DNA of 64,000 nucleotides. Source: Larkinella insperata. GTDB taxonomy: Bacteria; Bacteroidota; Bacteroidia; Cytophagales; Spirosomataceae. The stretch spans positions 3,491,001 through 3,555,000 of the forward strand of contig NZ_CP110973.1 of NCBI RefSeq assembly GCF_026248825.1, written 5' to 3'. Below, piece after piece: positions 44,049 through 52,960 of the stretch; the stretch's first letter is position 1; each line of letters starts with the position of its first letter. The position numbers and the translations under genes are program-made. The notes under the pieces were generated by a model. It worked only from the letters and a program-made list of their open reading frames with translations, did no database searches and was not told the origin of the DNA.

Positions 44049-44483
44049 ATGACACAAGATCCAAAAGAACCCTACCGGGGCGATGTAGGCGACTTCATTC
44101 GGAATCGTGACGCGGAAATGTTAACCCGCAATTTTCGTCTGCTTAAAGAAGAAAGTCAGGGGTCGGGAAAAGATACGTACACCCGCGCCGAGTTTTTTGG
44201 AATCAATCGGATTAATGAGTTATTGGGCTACGACGACTGCGTCGGCATCCGGATTTATTACGGACTGGGCAAAGGACAAGATGACAATGGCGACCCGAAA
44301 CCGCAACTGGTGCTGACGGCTGTTAATTCAAAGGGCAAAGACATTTTCCTGGGCAGCCTGACCCGCGATTCGGAGTTTCGAGGAAGAGAAACCGACGACA
44401 TCGACGATCCGACCGGTTTGAAAGATATGCCCGCCGGGAGAGATGCCCTGGCGAATGGGCATCCATGTCCCCAGCACTGCTAA
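44049..44483 (+). CDS. Small Cys-containing protein, copy 1 of the duplicated module
   Basis: A 144-residue soluble protein of no family I can name. It aligns along its length with the product of 45317-45718. Shared marks are an N-terminal helix after FI(R/S), the EFFG motif (about 49-51), CVGIR(I/V)Y (Cys64), a strand with V(L/G)V, KDMPA near 126 and a terminal CP-x-x-C (Cys140, Cys144). The three conserved cysteines could bind a metal or form a redox pair. It has no signal peptide, so it is cytosolic. The membrane-protein gene starts 12 bases downstream. Confidence 0.8.
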   Translation: MTQDPKEPYRGDVGDFIRNRDAEMLTRNFRLLKEESQGSGKDTYTRAEFFGINRINELLGYDDCVGIRIYYGLGKGQDDNGDPKPQLVLTAVNSKGKDIFLGSLTRDSEFRGRETDDIDDPTGLKDMPAGRDALANGHPCPQHC

Positions 44484-44495
44484 TTTTATTTATAA

Positions 44496-45167
44496 ATGCT
44501 TGAACGTCTGGTTAGCAATTTACAAGCATACCCATTAGATTATATTGGCCATATTTTTATACTGTTGCCGGTAGCTCTTAGTATTTATCGGCGACAGTTC
44601 TTAACCAAGGAGTTAATATTATTAATTCTATTTTTTCTAACTTCTTTTTTAGAGGAATGTATACAACTTTATTATTCGCTAAAGGCGTGGAGCAATATTC
44701 ATTTATATAACCTCTATTTAATCGTCGATATATTTCTAGTCGGATGCATATACTATCAAAAGTTTGAATTTAAAATACATAAAAAGTACATAGTCATAGC
44801 TACCTCAATAAGTATAATTATTTCCATTATATTTTTTAAATACGATGAGTTTTCATCAGTAGGGAATACCGTATTTAGAATATTTAGCACAGCTTTAGTT
44901 TTATCATACTTTAATTGGTTGTTGGTTGAAATGAAAATAGCCAATATGCTACTGCATAGTTTTTTTTGGATAAGTGCAGGTCTATTACTTTATTCACTAG
45001 GGACATTCTTTATGTATTTATTTAGTCAATATACAATAAGTGCCAAGGCTAGCAGCAATATATTTGACCTATATTGGTCTGTTAAGCAAATACTGTATAT
45101 CCTTTTTTGTGTTTTTTCATCTATTGGTTTTTGGGTGAGTAAATACGATATAAAGAATTATGTGTAA
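44496..45167 (+). CDS. Polytopic membrane protein, copy 1 of the duplicated module
   Basis: A 223-residue integral membrane protein with about seven hydrophobic segments (near 15-32, 38-55, 68-87, 98-115, 123-145, 150-172, 190-213). It is related to the product of 45735-46421 by NLYL-type residues near 73 and by HSFFWISAGLLLYSLGTFF against HAMFWISAGAIVHAAGTLF, followed by L(F/V). The gene is strikingly AT-rich compared with its partner and its paralogue. Function unknown; the tight link to the Cys protein suggests they act together. Confidence 0.8.
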   Translation: MLERLVSNLQAYPLDYIGHIFILLPVALSIYRRQFLTKELILLILFFLTSFLEECIQLYYSLKAWSNIHLYNLYLIVDIFLVGCIYYQKFEFKIHKKYIVIATSISIIISIIFFKYDEFSSVGNTVFRIFSTALVLSYFNWLLVEMKIANMLLHSFFWISAGLLLYSLGTFFMYLFSQYTISAKASSNIFDLYWSVKQILYILFCVFSSIGFWVSKYDIKNYV

Positions 45168-45316
45168 TATGCATTAACAGTTTAATCATTAAATTGATTT
45201 AGCTATTTATTAGTAGCATTTCCGTTTACTAAAAGACAATTGTTTATCACAACAAGTCTGTGCAAATTTGAGACCTTATCATAACCACCATTTTTAAGTT
45301 AAACCTCTTTTTAACC

Positions 45317-45718
45317 ATGAGTGCAATCAGCAGTGGAGCAGGACGCTTCATTTCAGAAGAAGAAGCCGAGCAATTTAAAGGCGCGTACCAGCAACGTAAG
45401 AAACAACAACAAATTCCGGAGTCGGATACGGTTCGTTCCGAGTTTTTTGGCAGCGACAATCTGCAACAAATTCTAAGCCAGCCGGGGTGCGTAGGCATCC
45501 GGGTGTACCACGCCAAGCGCCAGGAGAAAATCAACGGTTCCGAACACCTGGTCCCCCGGGTGGTACTGGTCGGCGTTGATGAAAACGGGGATGAACTGCT
45601 GGAACTGAGCGAACCCATCGAAGCCGGAATGAAAGATATGCCGGCGGTTCGGTCGGGTCAGTTGGCAGACGGTCCGTTGTGTCCGCCAGAATGCAACAAA
45701 GTAGGCAAAGGAGGTTGA
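45317..45718 (+). CDS. Small Cys-containing protein, copy 2 of the duplicated module
   Basis: A 133-residue soluble protein paralogous to the product of 44049-44483. Conserved positions are EFFG (42-45), CVGIRVY (Cys58), VVLVGVDENGDE, KDMPA (106-110) and CPPEC (Cys122, Cys126). A basic, Gln-rich helix (QQRKKQQQIPES) lies near the start. The gene is followed after 16 bases by a membrane-protein gene, repeating the layout of copy 1. Not recognised as any characterised protein. Confidence 0.8.
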   Translation: MSAISSGAGRFISEEEAEQFKGAYQQRKKQQQIPESDTVRSEFFGSDNLQQILSQPGCVGIRVYHAKRQEKINGSEHLVPRVVLVGVDENGDELLELSEPIEAGMKDMPAVRSGQLADGPLCPPECNKVGKGG

Positions 45719-45734
45719 TAGGAACGAGTTATTT

Positions 45735-46421
45735 ATGGTGGATCACCCTTATATCCAGTTAGTTCTTAAGTATCCCCATACGTTTTTGCCAGACCTGTTC
45801 CTGGTGTTAGCCTTGGTAACAGGTCTGGTAAATTACCCATTTCTGGATAAGGCCAGTCATTGGCTGTTTAGAATGCTGATTTTATCACTGGGGATTTCTC
45901 TTTTACAAAATCACAATGCTGCGTATCGGTTAAACAACCTTTACCTGTATAATTTAAACTCGGTTGCCGAAATAAGCTGTATTGCGGGGGCTTACTGGGT
46001 GGAGCTAAAATCCAAACGCAACCGAACGATTGTGCTGGCCGGTCTAGGAGTTTATCTATTGGTATTTTTAGTCGATTTCAGTTGGACCCGAATTGCCGGT
46101 ATTACGCTCGGCGTTCAGCGGATTGTCATGATTTTGTACGCGCTTCTTTACTTCCATTATATTCTGACGAAGATGCAGGTACAAAATATATTGATTCATG
46201 CCATGTTCTGGATCAGCGCCGGAGCAATCGTGCACGCTGCCGGAACCCTGTTTGTTTTTCTGTTTGTGAAAGTAACCCTCGGTGACCTTAGCTCGAACGG
46301 AAGTTACGGGTTGTACATCCAGATCGTCAGGGCTTTTACCGCATTTTTTTACGTCGTTCTGATCATCAGTTTCTGGCTCCGGCGACGTGAGTTCAGGATG
46401 GTCGAACACATGACCGTTTAA
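45735..46421 (+). CDS. Polytopic membrane protein, copy 2 of the duplicated module
   Basis: A 228-residue membrane protein with about seven hydrophobic segments and a positively charged end (LRRREFRMVEHMTV). It shares FWISAG, GT-F-LF and late FW motifs with copy 1. Base composition is close to the genome average, unlike copy 1. The histidine-kinase gene begins 98 bases downstream on the same strand, so this module may feed signals to it; that link is inference from position. Confidence 0.8.
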   Translation: MVDHPYIQLVLKYPHTFLPDLFLVLALVTGLVNYPFLDKASHWLFRMLILSLGISLLQNHNAAYRLNNLYLYNLNSVAEISCIAGAYWVELKSKRNRTIVLAGLGVYLLVFLVDFSWTRIAGITLGVQRIVMILYALLYFHYILTKMQVQNILIHAMFWISAGAIVHAAGTLFVFLFVKVTLGDLSSNGSYGLYIQIVRAFTAFFYVVLIISFWLRRREFRMVEHMTV

Positions 46422-46519
46422 TATGAGGTGCTTGCGGATGTGGCGTCAAGATGGTATATTTCGACAATTGATTTTATTATAAGTCCGTGTATGGGACCGC
46501 ACTTTGCTTCTGACTCGCT

Positions 46520-47341
46520 GTGAACGAGGACATGAAATTATACATTGCCGTAGGTACGGCCGTTCTGCTGGTGATGGCGATTTTTATCATCGTCTTTGTG
46601 GCCTATTACCAGCAAAAACAGATTCGTCAACAACTCATTCTGAAGGAATGGCAGGAGAAATACCGTAAAGGTCTGCTCGCGGCCACCCTCCAGGCGCAGG
46701 AACACGAACGTCGGCGCATCGCCCAGGATCTGCACGACGAAATCGGGACAATGCTGTCGGTGACCAAGTTGAGCCTCAATCAACTGGGCCGGACCGTGGA
46801 ACACAACGACCCCAGCTCAACGGTGCTGGTTCAGAAAACCCGCTCGCTGCTGGACGAAACCATTGCCAACGTCCGGCGCATCAGCCGCGATCTGGTGCCG
46901 ACTACCCTCGAACGCTTCGGGCTGGTTTCGGCGCTGGAAGAACTGGCCGAAAAAGCCAGCAACGGCGAGGTTCACGTCGAATTGTCGTGTTCTGACAAGC
47001 TGCCGCCCCTGATGCCGCAACTGGACCTGACGCTGTTTCGCATTGCGCAGGAGCTGATCAACAACGCCATCAAACACGCCAACGCCCAGCATATTATTAT
47101 TGATCTGCACTGCCAGCCGAACGGTATGCTGCTGTCCGTTATTGATGACGGGCAGGGATTCGATCTGGATGAAATTATGAAAGATAAGAAACGGGGGCTG
47201 GGTCTCCGTAACATCGAAAGCCGTCTGAACGTGATTGACGGTCATGTCACGTTTGATGTGGAAGAAGGCCGTGGCTCCCGGATTCACATTCAGGTGAAAA
47301 ACCTGAAGCCGGAAGTGGAGGTAGAAGTGGAACCGGTGTAA
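46520..47341 (+). CDS. NarL-family sensor histidine kinase (HisKA_3)
   Basis: Membrane-anchored kinase of 273 residues. A GTG at 46520 or the ATG at 46532 may be the start. One membrane helix (about 8-30) is followed by a short coiled coil, then the HisKA_3 dimerisation helix with the phospho-acceptor His72 in ERRRIAQDLHDEIGTML. The HATPase domain has NNAIKHANAQH (N box), DDGQGFD (G1) and GLGLRNIESRL (G2). It has no extracellular sensor domain, so its signal likely comes from other membrane or cytosolic proteins. The LuxR-type regulator at 47474 is the clear cognate partner. Confidence 0.94.
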   Translation: MNEDMKLYIAVGTAVLLVMAIFIIVFVAYYQQKQIRQQLILKEWQEKYRKGLLAATLQAQEHERRRIAQDLHDEIGTMLSVTKLSLNQLGRTVEHNDPSSTVLVQKTRSLLDETIANVRRISRDLVPTTLERFGLVSALEELAEKASNGEVHVELSCSDKLPPLMPQLDLTLFRIAQELINNAIKHANAQHIIIDLHCQPNGMLLSVIDDGQGFDLDEIMKDKKRGLGLRNIESRLNVIDGHVTFDVEEGRGSRIHIQVKNLKPEVEVEVEPV

Positions 47342-47473
47342 AAGATAAAAACGGTTTGAAGAAGGGCACGATCAAGTGGTTCTCATCAGCTGGATGATAA
47401 GGCGGACCAAACCAGCCGTTTACCCATTAAGCCGCTAGCCACAAACGTTACAAGCTCCAAGCCACCCCTTACT

Positions 47474-48142
47474 ATGAAAAAGATCAAGATTGCCCTCGCC
47501 GACGATCATAATTTATTCCGCAAGGGAATGGCTTCCGTACTGAGCCAGGTGCCGGACTTTGAGCTGGTACTCGAAGCCAGCAACGGCCAGGAACTGATCG
47601 ACAAGCTGACCCGCCGGATGCCCGATGTGGTGTTGCTCGACCTCGAAATGCCGGTTATGGACGGCATCGCTACCACCGAATACATTCGCGAAAACCATCC
47701 CGATGTTCGCATTATCATGCTGACGATGCACGACGAGGACCGTTTCGTGTTGCACCTGCTCGAAAAAGGCGTTAGCGGCTACGTGCTGAAGGATGCCGAT
47801 CTGGACGAGGTGGAAAAAGCCGTTCACCGGGTAATGGACGACGGCGTCTACCTCAACGACTTTGTGTCGAAGGTGATGCACCGGAAAATGGTGAACAAAC
47901 CAACTACCGTCATCAAGAATCCGCAGACCTCGACGCTTTACAACAGCAAAGTGCTGCTGTCGGAGCGCGAAAAAGAAGTGTTGAAGCTAATCTGTGAAGG
48001 ATTATCGACGGCCGAAATCAGCGAGAAAATCTTCCTGAGCCCGCGCACGGTCGAAGGGCACCGGCTGCGGATACTGGAAAAAACCGGGACTAAAAATACC
48101 GCCGGAATGGTGGCCTACGCCTTCAAAAATAACTTGGTTTAA
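47474..48142 (+). CDS. NarL/LuxR-type response regulator
   Basis: A 222-residue DNA-binding response regulator. The receiver domain is complete: acidic pair Asp10-Asp11 (IALADDHNLFRKG), phospho-acceptor Asp56 (LLDLEMPVMDG), switch Thr in MLTMHDED and Lys in GYVLKD. A linker leads to the LuxR HTH (LSEREKEVLKLICEGLSTAEISEKIFLSPRTVEGHR). It lies 132 bases after the histidine kinase and is followed by a hairpin. Its intact pocket contrasts with the altered one in the regulator at 24361. Confidence 0.95.
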   Translation: MKKIKIALADDHNLFRKGMASVLSQVPDFELVLEASNGQELIDKLTRRMPDVVLLDLEMPVMDGIATTEYIRENHPDVRIIMLTMHDEDRFVLHLLEKGVSGYVLKDADLDEVEKAVHRVMDDGVYLNDFVSKVMHRKMVNKPTTVIKNPQTSTLYNSKVLLSEREKEVLKLICEGLSTAEISEKIFLSPRTVEGHRLRILEKTGTKNTAGMVAYAFKNNLV

Positions 48143-48153
48143 TACCGGAAAAG

Positions 48154-48222
48154 AGAAAGCGGGGCGGAAAGGAGTAGGGGACCGGTTGGGATTCCCTGCT
48201 CCTTTCCGCCCCGCTTCTTTAT
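48154..48222 (+). terminator. Long hairpin after the response regulator, probable terminator
   Basis: Arms of about 26 bases (48154-48181 and 48193-48219, core gcggggcggaaaggag) pair with one bulge and one mismatch, and are followed by tttatt. The stem is much longer than an ordinary terminator. Confidence 0.6.
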
Positions 48223-48353
48223 TGGCCGGCGTCCCATTTCGCTTAACGCCTTTTTTTCAACTTATTTGCAACCGGTGTTGTTACCAAAATAAAACCTGAG
48301 TCTATTCGTAAAGAATTGAATAAATAGTAGACAATCTTTCTATTTGAATCATT

Positions 48354-48361
48354 TAACTTTG
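48354..48361 (+). promoter_or_regulatory. Candidate -7 box of the 2-oxoglutarate dehydrogenase operon
   Basis: TAACTTTG matches TAnnTTTG and lies 28 bases before the E1 start codon, a normal distance. No -33 TTTG is visible at the standard spacing. Confidence 0.5.
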
Positions 48362-48388
48362 CCAATCGAACAAGGGTGATCCCGAATT

Positions 48389-51148
48389 ATGGACAGATTC
48401 TCGTATATAGCTAATTCTGAAGCAGCCTACATCGACGATTTATACCGGGCTTATAAACAAGACCCTGGATCGGTAGATGAAAGCTGGCAAAAATTTTTTG
48501 AGGGTTTTGAGTTTTCCCAGTCGTATAGTGAAGGTGGCAACGGAACCAACGGCCACACCAACGGCGAAGCAGCTACAAAACCCGTAATCGACACCAAGCA
48601 CGCTGAAAAAGAAGTATCAGTAGCCAGCCTGATTAAAGCGTATCGCTCACGGGGCCACCTGTTGGCCAAAACCAACCCCATTCGGGATCGGAAAGACCGC
48701 AATCCGCGGATCGGTCTGGAAGATTACGCCCTGTCGGAAGCCGATCTCGACACGGTGTTTGAAGCCGGTAACCTGCTGGGAATCGGGCCGAGCTCTTTGC
48801 GGAAAATCATGGAATCGCTGGAAAAGATCTACGCCGGAACCATTGGTTTTGAGTACATGTACATCCGCGAGATCGACGTGAAGAACTGGCTGCGCAATAA
48901 AATCGAAAAAGAAGCGCTGGTGTTCGATCCCACGCTGGAAGAGAAAAAGCGGATTTTGAAAAAACTGAACGAAGCAACGGTTTTTGAGAATTTTCTGCAT
49001 ACTAAATATTTAGGTCAGAAGCGGTTTTCACTCGAAGGAGGGGAAACCACCATTCCGGCGCTCGATGCCATCATCAACCACGCCGGGGAACTGGGTGTTG
49101 AAGAAGTCATGATCGGGATGGCGCACCGTGGTCGTTTGAACGTGCTGGTAAACATCCTCGGCAAGTCGTACGAGGCTGTCTTCAGTGGTTTCGAAGGCAA
49201 CGTGCCCGACCAGGTTTTTGGCGATGGCGACGTAAAATACCACCTGGGCTATTCGAGCCTGATCGAAACCGCGTCGGGCAAGCAGGTCAGCGTGAAACTG
49301 GCGCCGAACCCGTCGCACCTCGAAGCCGTCAACCCGATTATCGAAGGGTTTGTGCGGGCGCAGGCTGACGAAGAATACGCCGGGAATTACGACAAAATCC
49401 TGCCAATCCTGATCCACGGCGACGCGGCTGTGGCCGGGCAGGGAATTGTTTACGAAGTAACCCAAATGGCAAAGCTGGCCGGTTACCAAACCGGGGGAAC
49501 ACTTCACTTTGTAATCAACAACCAGATTGGTTTTACAACCGACTTTGAAGACGCCCGTTCGTCGATCTACTGTTCGGATGTTGCCAAAATCATCGACGCG
49601 CCGGTTTTCCACGTCAACGGTGACGATCCGGAAGCGGTTATTTTCTGCGTGAAACTCGCCATTGAGTTTCGGGAGAAATTTAACCGGGACGTCTTTATCG
49701 ACATGGTTTGCTACCGTCGGTACGGCCACAACGAGTCCGACGAGCCGAAGTTTACGCAGCCGACGTTGTACAGCACCATTGAAAGACACGCCAATCCGCG
49801 GGAGATTTATAACAAAAGCCTAATTGAGCGGGGCGAGGTGGATGCCGAACTGGCGACCAACATGGACGCTGAGTTTAAAAAGGAGTTGCAGGACCGGCTC
49901 GACATGGTGAAGCAGAAAGCCGAAATTCCGTACAAACCGTTGCGGCTCGACCGCGAGTGGGCGGAGTTGCGCGTGAGCCAGCCGGAAGACTTCGACCAGT
50001 CGCCCGAAACCGGGGTAGCCATGGACGTGCTTGAGAAAGTCGGCAACGCCTTGGTGTCGGTTCCAAACGGTTTCAAACCGTTGAAGCAGATTGAAAAACT
50101 GCTGAAAGACCGTCGGCAAATGTTGTTCGAAACGAAGCAGGTTAACTGGGGAACGGCGGAGTTGCTGGCCTACGGTTCGATTCTGCTCGAAAATAAAGTG
50201 GTTCGTCTGAGCGGACAGGATGTGCAGCGCGGAACGTTCTCGCACCGCCATGCCGTTCTGCACGATTCGGAAACCAACGAATCCTACAATTCGCTCGACC
50301 ACATCGAGGGGAGCCAGCAGAAGCTTCAGATCTACAATTCGCTGCTGTCGGAATACGGTGTACTGGGCTTTGAGTTCGGGTACTCCATGGCCAATCCCCA
50401 CGCGCTGGTGATTTGGGAAGCTCAGTTTGGGGACTTCTCCAACGGAGCGCAGGTCATCATCGACCAGTTTGTTTCCTCCTGCGAATCGAAATGGGGACTC
50501 ATGAACGGTCTGGTGATGTTGTTGCCCCACGGTTACGAAGGCCAGGGGCCGGAACACTCCAACGCCCGTCCGGAACGGTATCTGCAACTCTCGGCGGAAT
50601 ACAACATGGTGGTTGCCAACGTGACCACGCCGGCCAACTTCTTCCACCTGCTGCGTCGGCAGTTGACCTGGCAGTTCCGGAAACCGCTGGTGGTGATGTC
50701 ACCGAAATCTTTATTGCGGCACCCACAAGTAGTTTCGTCGCTGGAAGATCTTACCAAAGGTACTTTTAAGGAAGTGTTGCCCGATCCGTTCGCAGTTGGC
50801 AAGAAAGTAAAACGAGTCCTGCTCTGTACGGGTAAGATTTATTACGAATTACTCGAAAAACAACAGGCCGACAAGCGTGACGATGTGGCCGTCGTTCGGT
50901 TGGAGCAGTTACATCCGTTCCCGCAAAAACAGCTTGATGCCATTCTGGCAGAATACGGTAAAAATGCGGAATTGGTGTGGGTGCAGGAAGAACCGTCGAA
51001 CATGGGTGCATGGACGTACCTGCTGCGTACGGTGCCGGAACTGAAACTGCGCGGCATCACGCGGAAAAACAGTGCGTCACCGGCAACCGGGTATTCCAAA
51101 GTTCACAGTCAGGAACAGGCCGACATCATCCGCCGGGCGTTTGAATAA
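48389..51148 (+). CDS. sucA: 2-oxoglutarate dehydrogenase E1 component
   Basis: Thiamine-diphosphate enzyme that decarboxylates 2-oxoglutarate and passes succinyl to the E2 lipoate in the TCA cycle. The product is 919 residues, normal size. It begins with the E1o N-terminal segment (IANSEAAYIDDLYRAYKQDP). Active-site regions include HRGRLNVLVNILGK, HGDAAVAGQGIVYE, the ThDP/magnesium motif in HVNGDDPEAV...NRDVFIDMVCYRRYGHNESD, and GSQQKLQIYNSLLSEYGVLGFEFGYS. It leads an operon with the E2 gene 55 bases downstream and the E3 gene beyond. Confidence 0.97.
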   Translation: MDRFSYIANSEAAYIDDLYRAYKQDPGSVDESWQKFFEGFEFSQSYSEGGNGTNGHTNGEAATKPVIDTKHAEKEVSVASLIKAYRSRGHLLAKTNPIRDRKDRNPRIGLEDYALSEADLDTVFEAGNLLGIGPSSLRKIMESLEKIYAGTIGFEYMYIREIDVKNWLRNKIEKEALVFDPTLEEKKRILKKLNEATVFENFLHTKYLGQKRFSLEGGETTIPALDAIINHAGELGVEEVMIGMAHRGRLNVLVNILGKSYEAVFSGFEGNVPDQVFGDGDVKYHLGYSSLIETASGKQVSVKLAPNPSHLEAVNPIIEGFVRAQADEEYAGNYDKILPILIHGDAAVAGQGIVYEVTQMAKLAGYQTGGTLHFVINNQIGFTTDFEDARSSIYCSDVAKIIDAPVFHVNGDDPEAVIFCVKLAIEFREKFNRDVFIDMVCYRRYGHNESDEPKFTQPTLYSTIERHANPREIYNKSLIERGEVDAELATNMDAEFKKELQDRLDMVKQKAEIPYKPLRLDREWAELRVSQPEDFDQSPETGVAMDVLEKVGNALVSVPNGFKPLKQIEKLLKDRRQMLFETKQVNWGTAELLAYGSILLENKVVRLSGQDVQRGTFSHRHAVLHDSETNESYNSLDHIEGSQQKLQIYNSLLSEYGVLGFEFGYSMANPHALVIWEAQFGDFSNGAQVIIDQFVSSCESKWGLMNGLVMLLPHGYEGQGPEHSNARPERYLQLSAEYNMVVANVTTPANFFHLLRRQLTWQFRKPLVVMSPKSLLRHPQVVSSLEDLTKGTFKEVLPDPFAVGKKVKRVLLCTGKIYYELLEKQQADKRDDVAVVRLEQLHPFPQKQLDAILAEYGKNAELVWVQEEPSNMGAWTYLLRTVPELKLRGITRKNSASPATGYSKVHSQEQADIIRRAFE

Positions 51149-51203
51149 GGTTTTACAGTTATCCTGAACGCACAGATAGCTGACAACTGAAAACGAAGAG
51201 AAA

Positions 51204-52835
51204 ATGGCAATAGAAATGAAAGTACCCCCGGTTGGGGAGTCGATTACGGAAGTAACGGTTGGTGCATGGCATAAGAAAGAGGGGGATTCGGTAAAGAGAG
51301 ACGAGGTGCTGTGCGAACTGGAATCGGATAAGGCATCGTTTGAATTTCCGGCAGAAGCCGATGGTGTGTTGCACATCCTGGCTCAGGAAGGCGATGTGTT
51401 GCCCATCGGTGCCGTACTGTGTACCATTGACGCTGCGGGAGCGTCCAACGGTGAAGCTCCCAAAGCAGAAGCCCCGGCTGCGGCCAAACCCGCTGAACAA
51501 CCGGCGGCTGCGCAGCCTGAACCGGCTAAGTCCGAGCCCGCTCCGCAACCGGCTCCTGCTCCGGAACCCGCAACGGATTCAGCGGCTAAAACCGTAGAAA
51601 TGAAAGTTCCCCCGGTGGGCGAATCAATTACGGAAGTAACGATTGCCTCCTGGAATAAAAAAGACGGTGACAAAGTGGAGCTGGACGAAGTTCTGTGCGA
51701 ACTGGAATCCGACAAAGCAACGTTCGAATTACCGTCTGAAGCCGCCGGAACACTCCGGATTGTGGCCGAAGCCGGATCAACGCTGGCGATTGGCGCCGTA
51801 ATCTGCCGGATCGAAGTGGGCGCGGGTGCCGCCCAGCCTGCTTCTCAACCCGCAGCCCCGGCACCTCAACCGGCTGCCCAGCCGGCAGCCGCTCAATCCG
51901 GCGAACAAGGATACGCTGCCAATCATCCGTCACCGGTTGCGGCTAAGATTCTGGCCGAAAAAGGCATAGATCCGAAAGAAGTGAACGGCACGGGCATTGG
52001 CGGCCGCATCACAAAAGAAGACGCGGTGAAGGCCGAAAAAGCCGCACCAGCACCCGCTCCGCAACCGGCGGCTGCCCCGGCTTCCAAACCGGCTCCGGCC
52101 CCAGCGGCACCGGCAGCGGTTTCCGGCACCGGCAACCGGGGACAACGGCGCGAGCGGATGACTTCCCTGCGGAAAACCATCGCCCGGCGGTTGGTAGCCG
52201 TGAAAAATGAAACGGCCATGCTGACAACCTTCAACGAGGTTGATATGAAGCCGATCATGGATCTGCGGGCCAAATACAAAGACAAGTTCAAGGACAAACA
52301 CGCGGTTGGTCTGGGCTTTATGTCGTTCTTCACGAAGGCGGTTTGCATTGCCCTGCAGGACTTCCCGAATGTGAACGCCATGATCGACGGTGATTCGATC
52401 GTTTACAACGACTACTGCGATGTGTCGATTGCCGTTTCAACGGAACGGGGGCTGGTAGTCCCGGTGATCCGGAACGCCGAAAGCATGGACTTTGCCGCCG
52501 TCGAGAAGGAAATCATTCGTCTGGCGGGCCTGGCGCGGGACAACAAACTGACCATCGAGCAGATGTCCGGCGGAACGTTTACGATCACCAACGGTGGTAT
52601 TTTCGGTTCGATGCTGTCGACGCCGATTATCAACGCACCCCAGTCGGCCATTCTGGGAATGCACAACATCGTTGAGCGTCCGGTAGTTGTGAACGGTGAA
52701 ATCGTTGTTCGTCCCATGATGTACGTGGCGTTGTCGTACGATCACCGCATCATTGACGGTAAAGATTCTGTGAGCTTCCTGGTCCGGGTAAAACAATTGC
52801 TGGAAGATCCGGCGCGGATTTTACTGGGCGTTTAA
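51204..52835 (+). CDS. sucB: Dihydrolipoyllysine succinyltransferase (E2) with two lipoyl domains
   Basis: E2 core enzyme that moves the succinyl group from lipoate to CoA. The 543-residue product has two tandem lipoyl domains (about 2-75 and 131-205) with lipoylated Lys43 and Lys171, both in ELESDKA. Ala/Pro-rich linkers follow each. The peripheral-subunit-binding domain is near 237-275 (HPSPVAAKILAEKGID) and the catalytic acyltransferase domain spans 310-543, with the active-site DHRIIDG (His514, Asp518). Most SucB proteins carry one lipoyl domain; the near-identity of the two N-terminal segments indicates internal duplication. Confidence 0.95.
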   Translation: MAIEMKVPPVGESITEVTVGAWHKKEGDSVKRDEVLCELESDKASFEFPAEADGVLHILAQEGDVLPIGAVLCTIDAAGASNGEAPKAEAPAAAKPAEQPAAAQPEPAKSEPAPQPAPAPEPATDSAAKTVEMKVPPVGESITEVTIASWNKKDGDKVELDEVLCELESDKATFELPSEAAGTLRIVAEAGSTLAIGAVICRIEVGAGAAQPASQPAAPAPQPAAQPAAAQSGEQGYAANHPSPVAAKILAEKGIDPKEVNGTGIGGRITKEDAVKAEKAAPAPAPQPAAAPASKPAPAPAAPAAVSGTGNRGQRRERMTSLRKTIARRLVAVKNETAMLTTFNEVDMKPIMDLRAKYKDKFKDKHAVGLGFMSFFTKAVCIALQDFPNVNAMIDGDSIVYNDYCDVSIAVSTERGLVVPVIRNAESMDFAAVEKEIIRLAGLARDNKLTIEQMSGGTFTITNGGIFGSMLSTPIINAPQSAILGMHNIVERPVVVNGEIVVRPMMYVALSYDHRIIDGKDSVSFLVRVKQLLEDPARILLGV

Positions 52836-52842
52836 CGTATTG

Positions 52843-52917
52843 GTAGGACGGATTGTAAAGCCGTCTTTGCTTCAGACAACCGGTCTGGCGCAGAGATGAT
52901 TTTAAAGTCCGTCCTAC
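52843..52917. repeat. Inverted repeat between E2 and E3 genes
   Basis: 17-base arms (gtaggacgga...) at 52843-52859 and 52901-52917, 15 matches, loop of about 41 bases. It may separate the expression of lpd from sucAB; no T-run. Confidence 0.55.
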
Positions 52918-52960
52918 GTTTGTTTATAGCTAATTTACTGGCAAAAAGCTTTACAATTTT

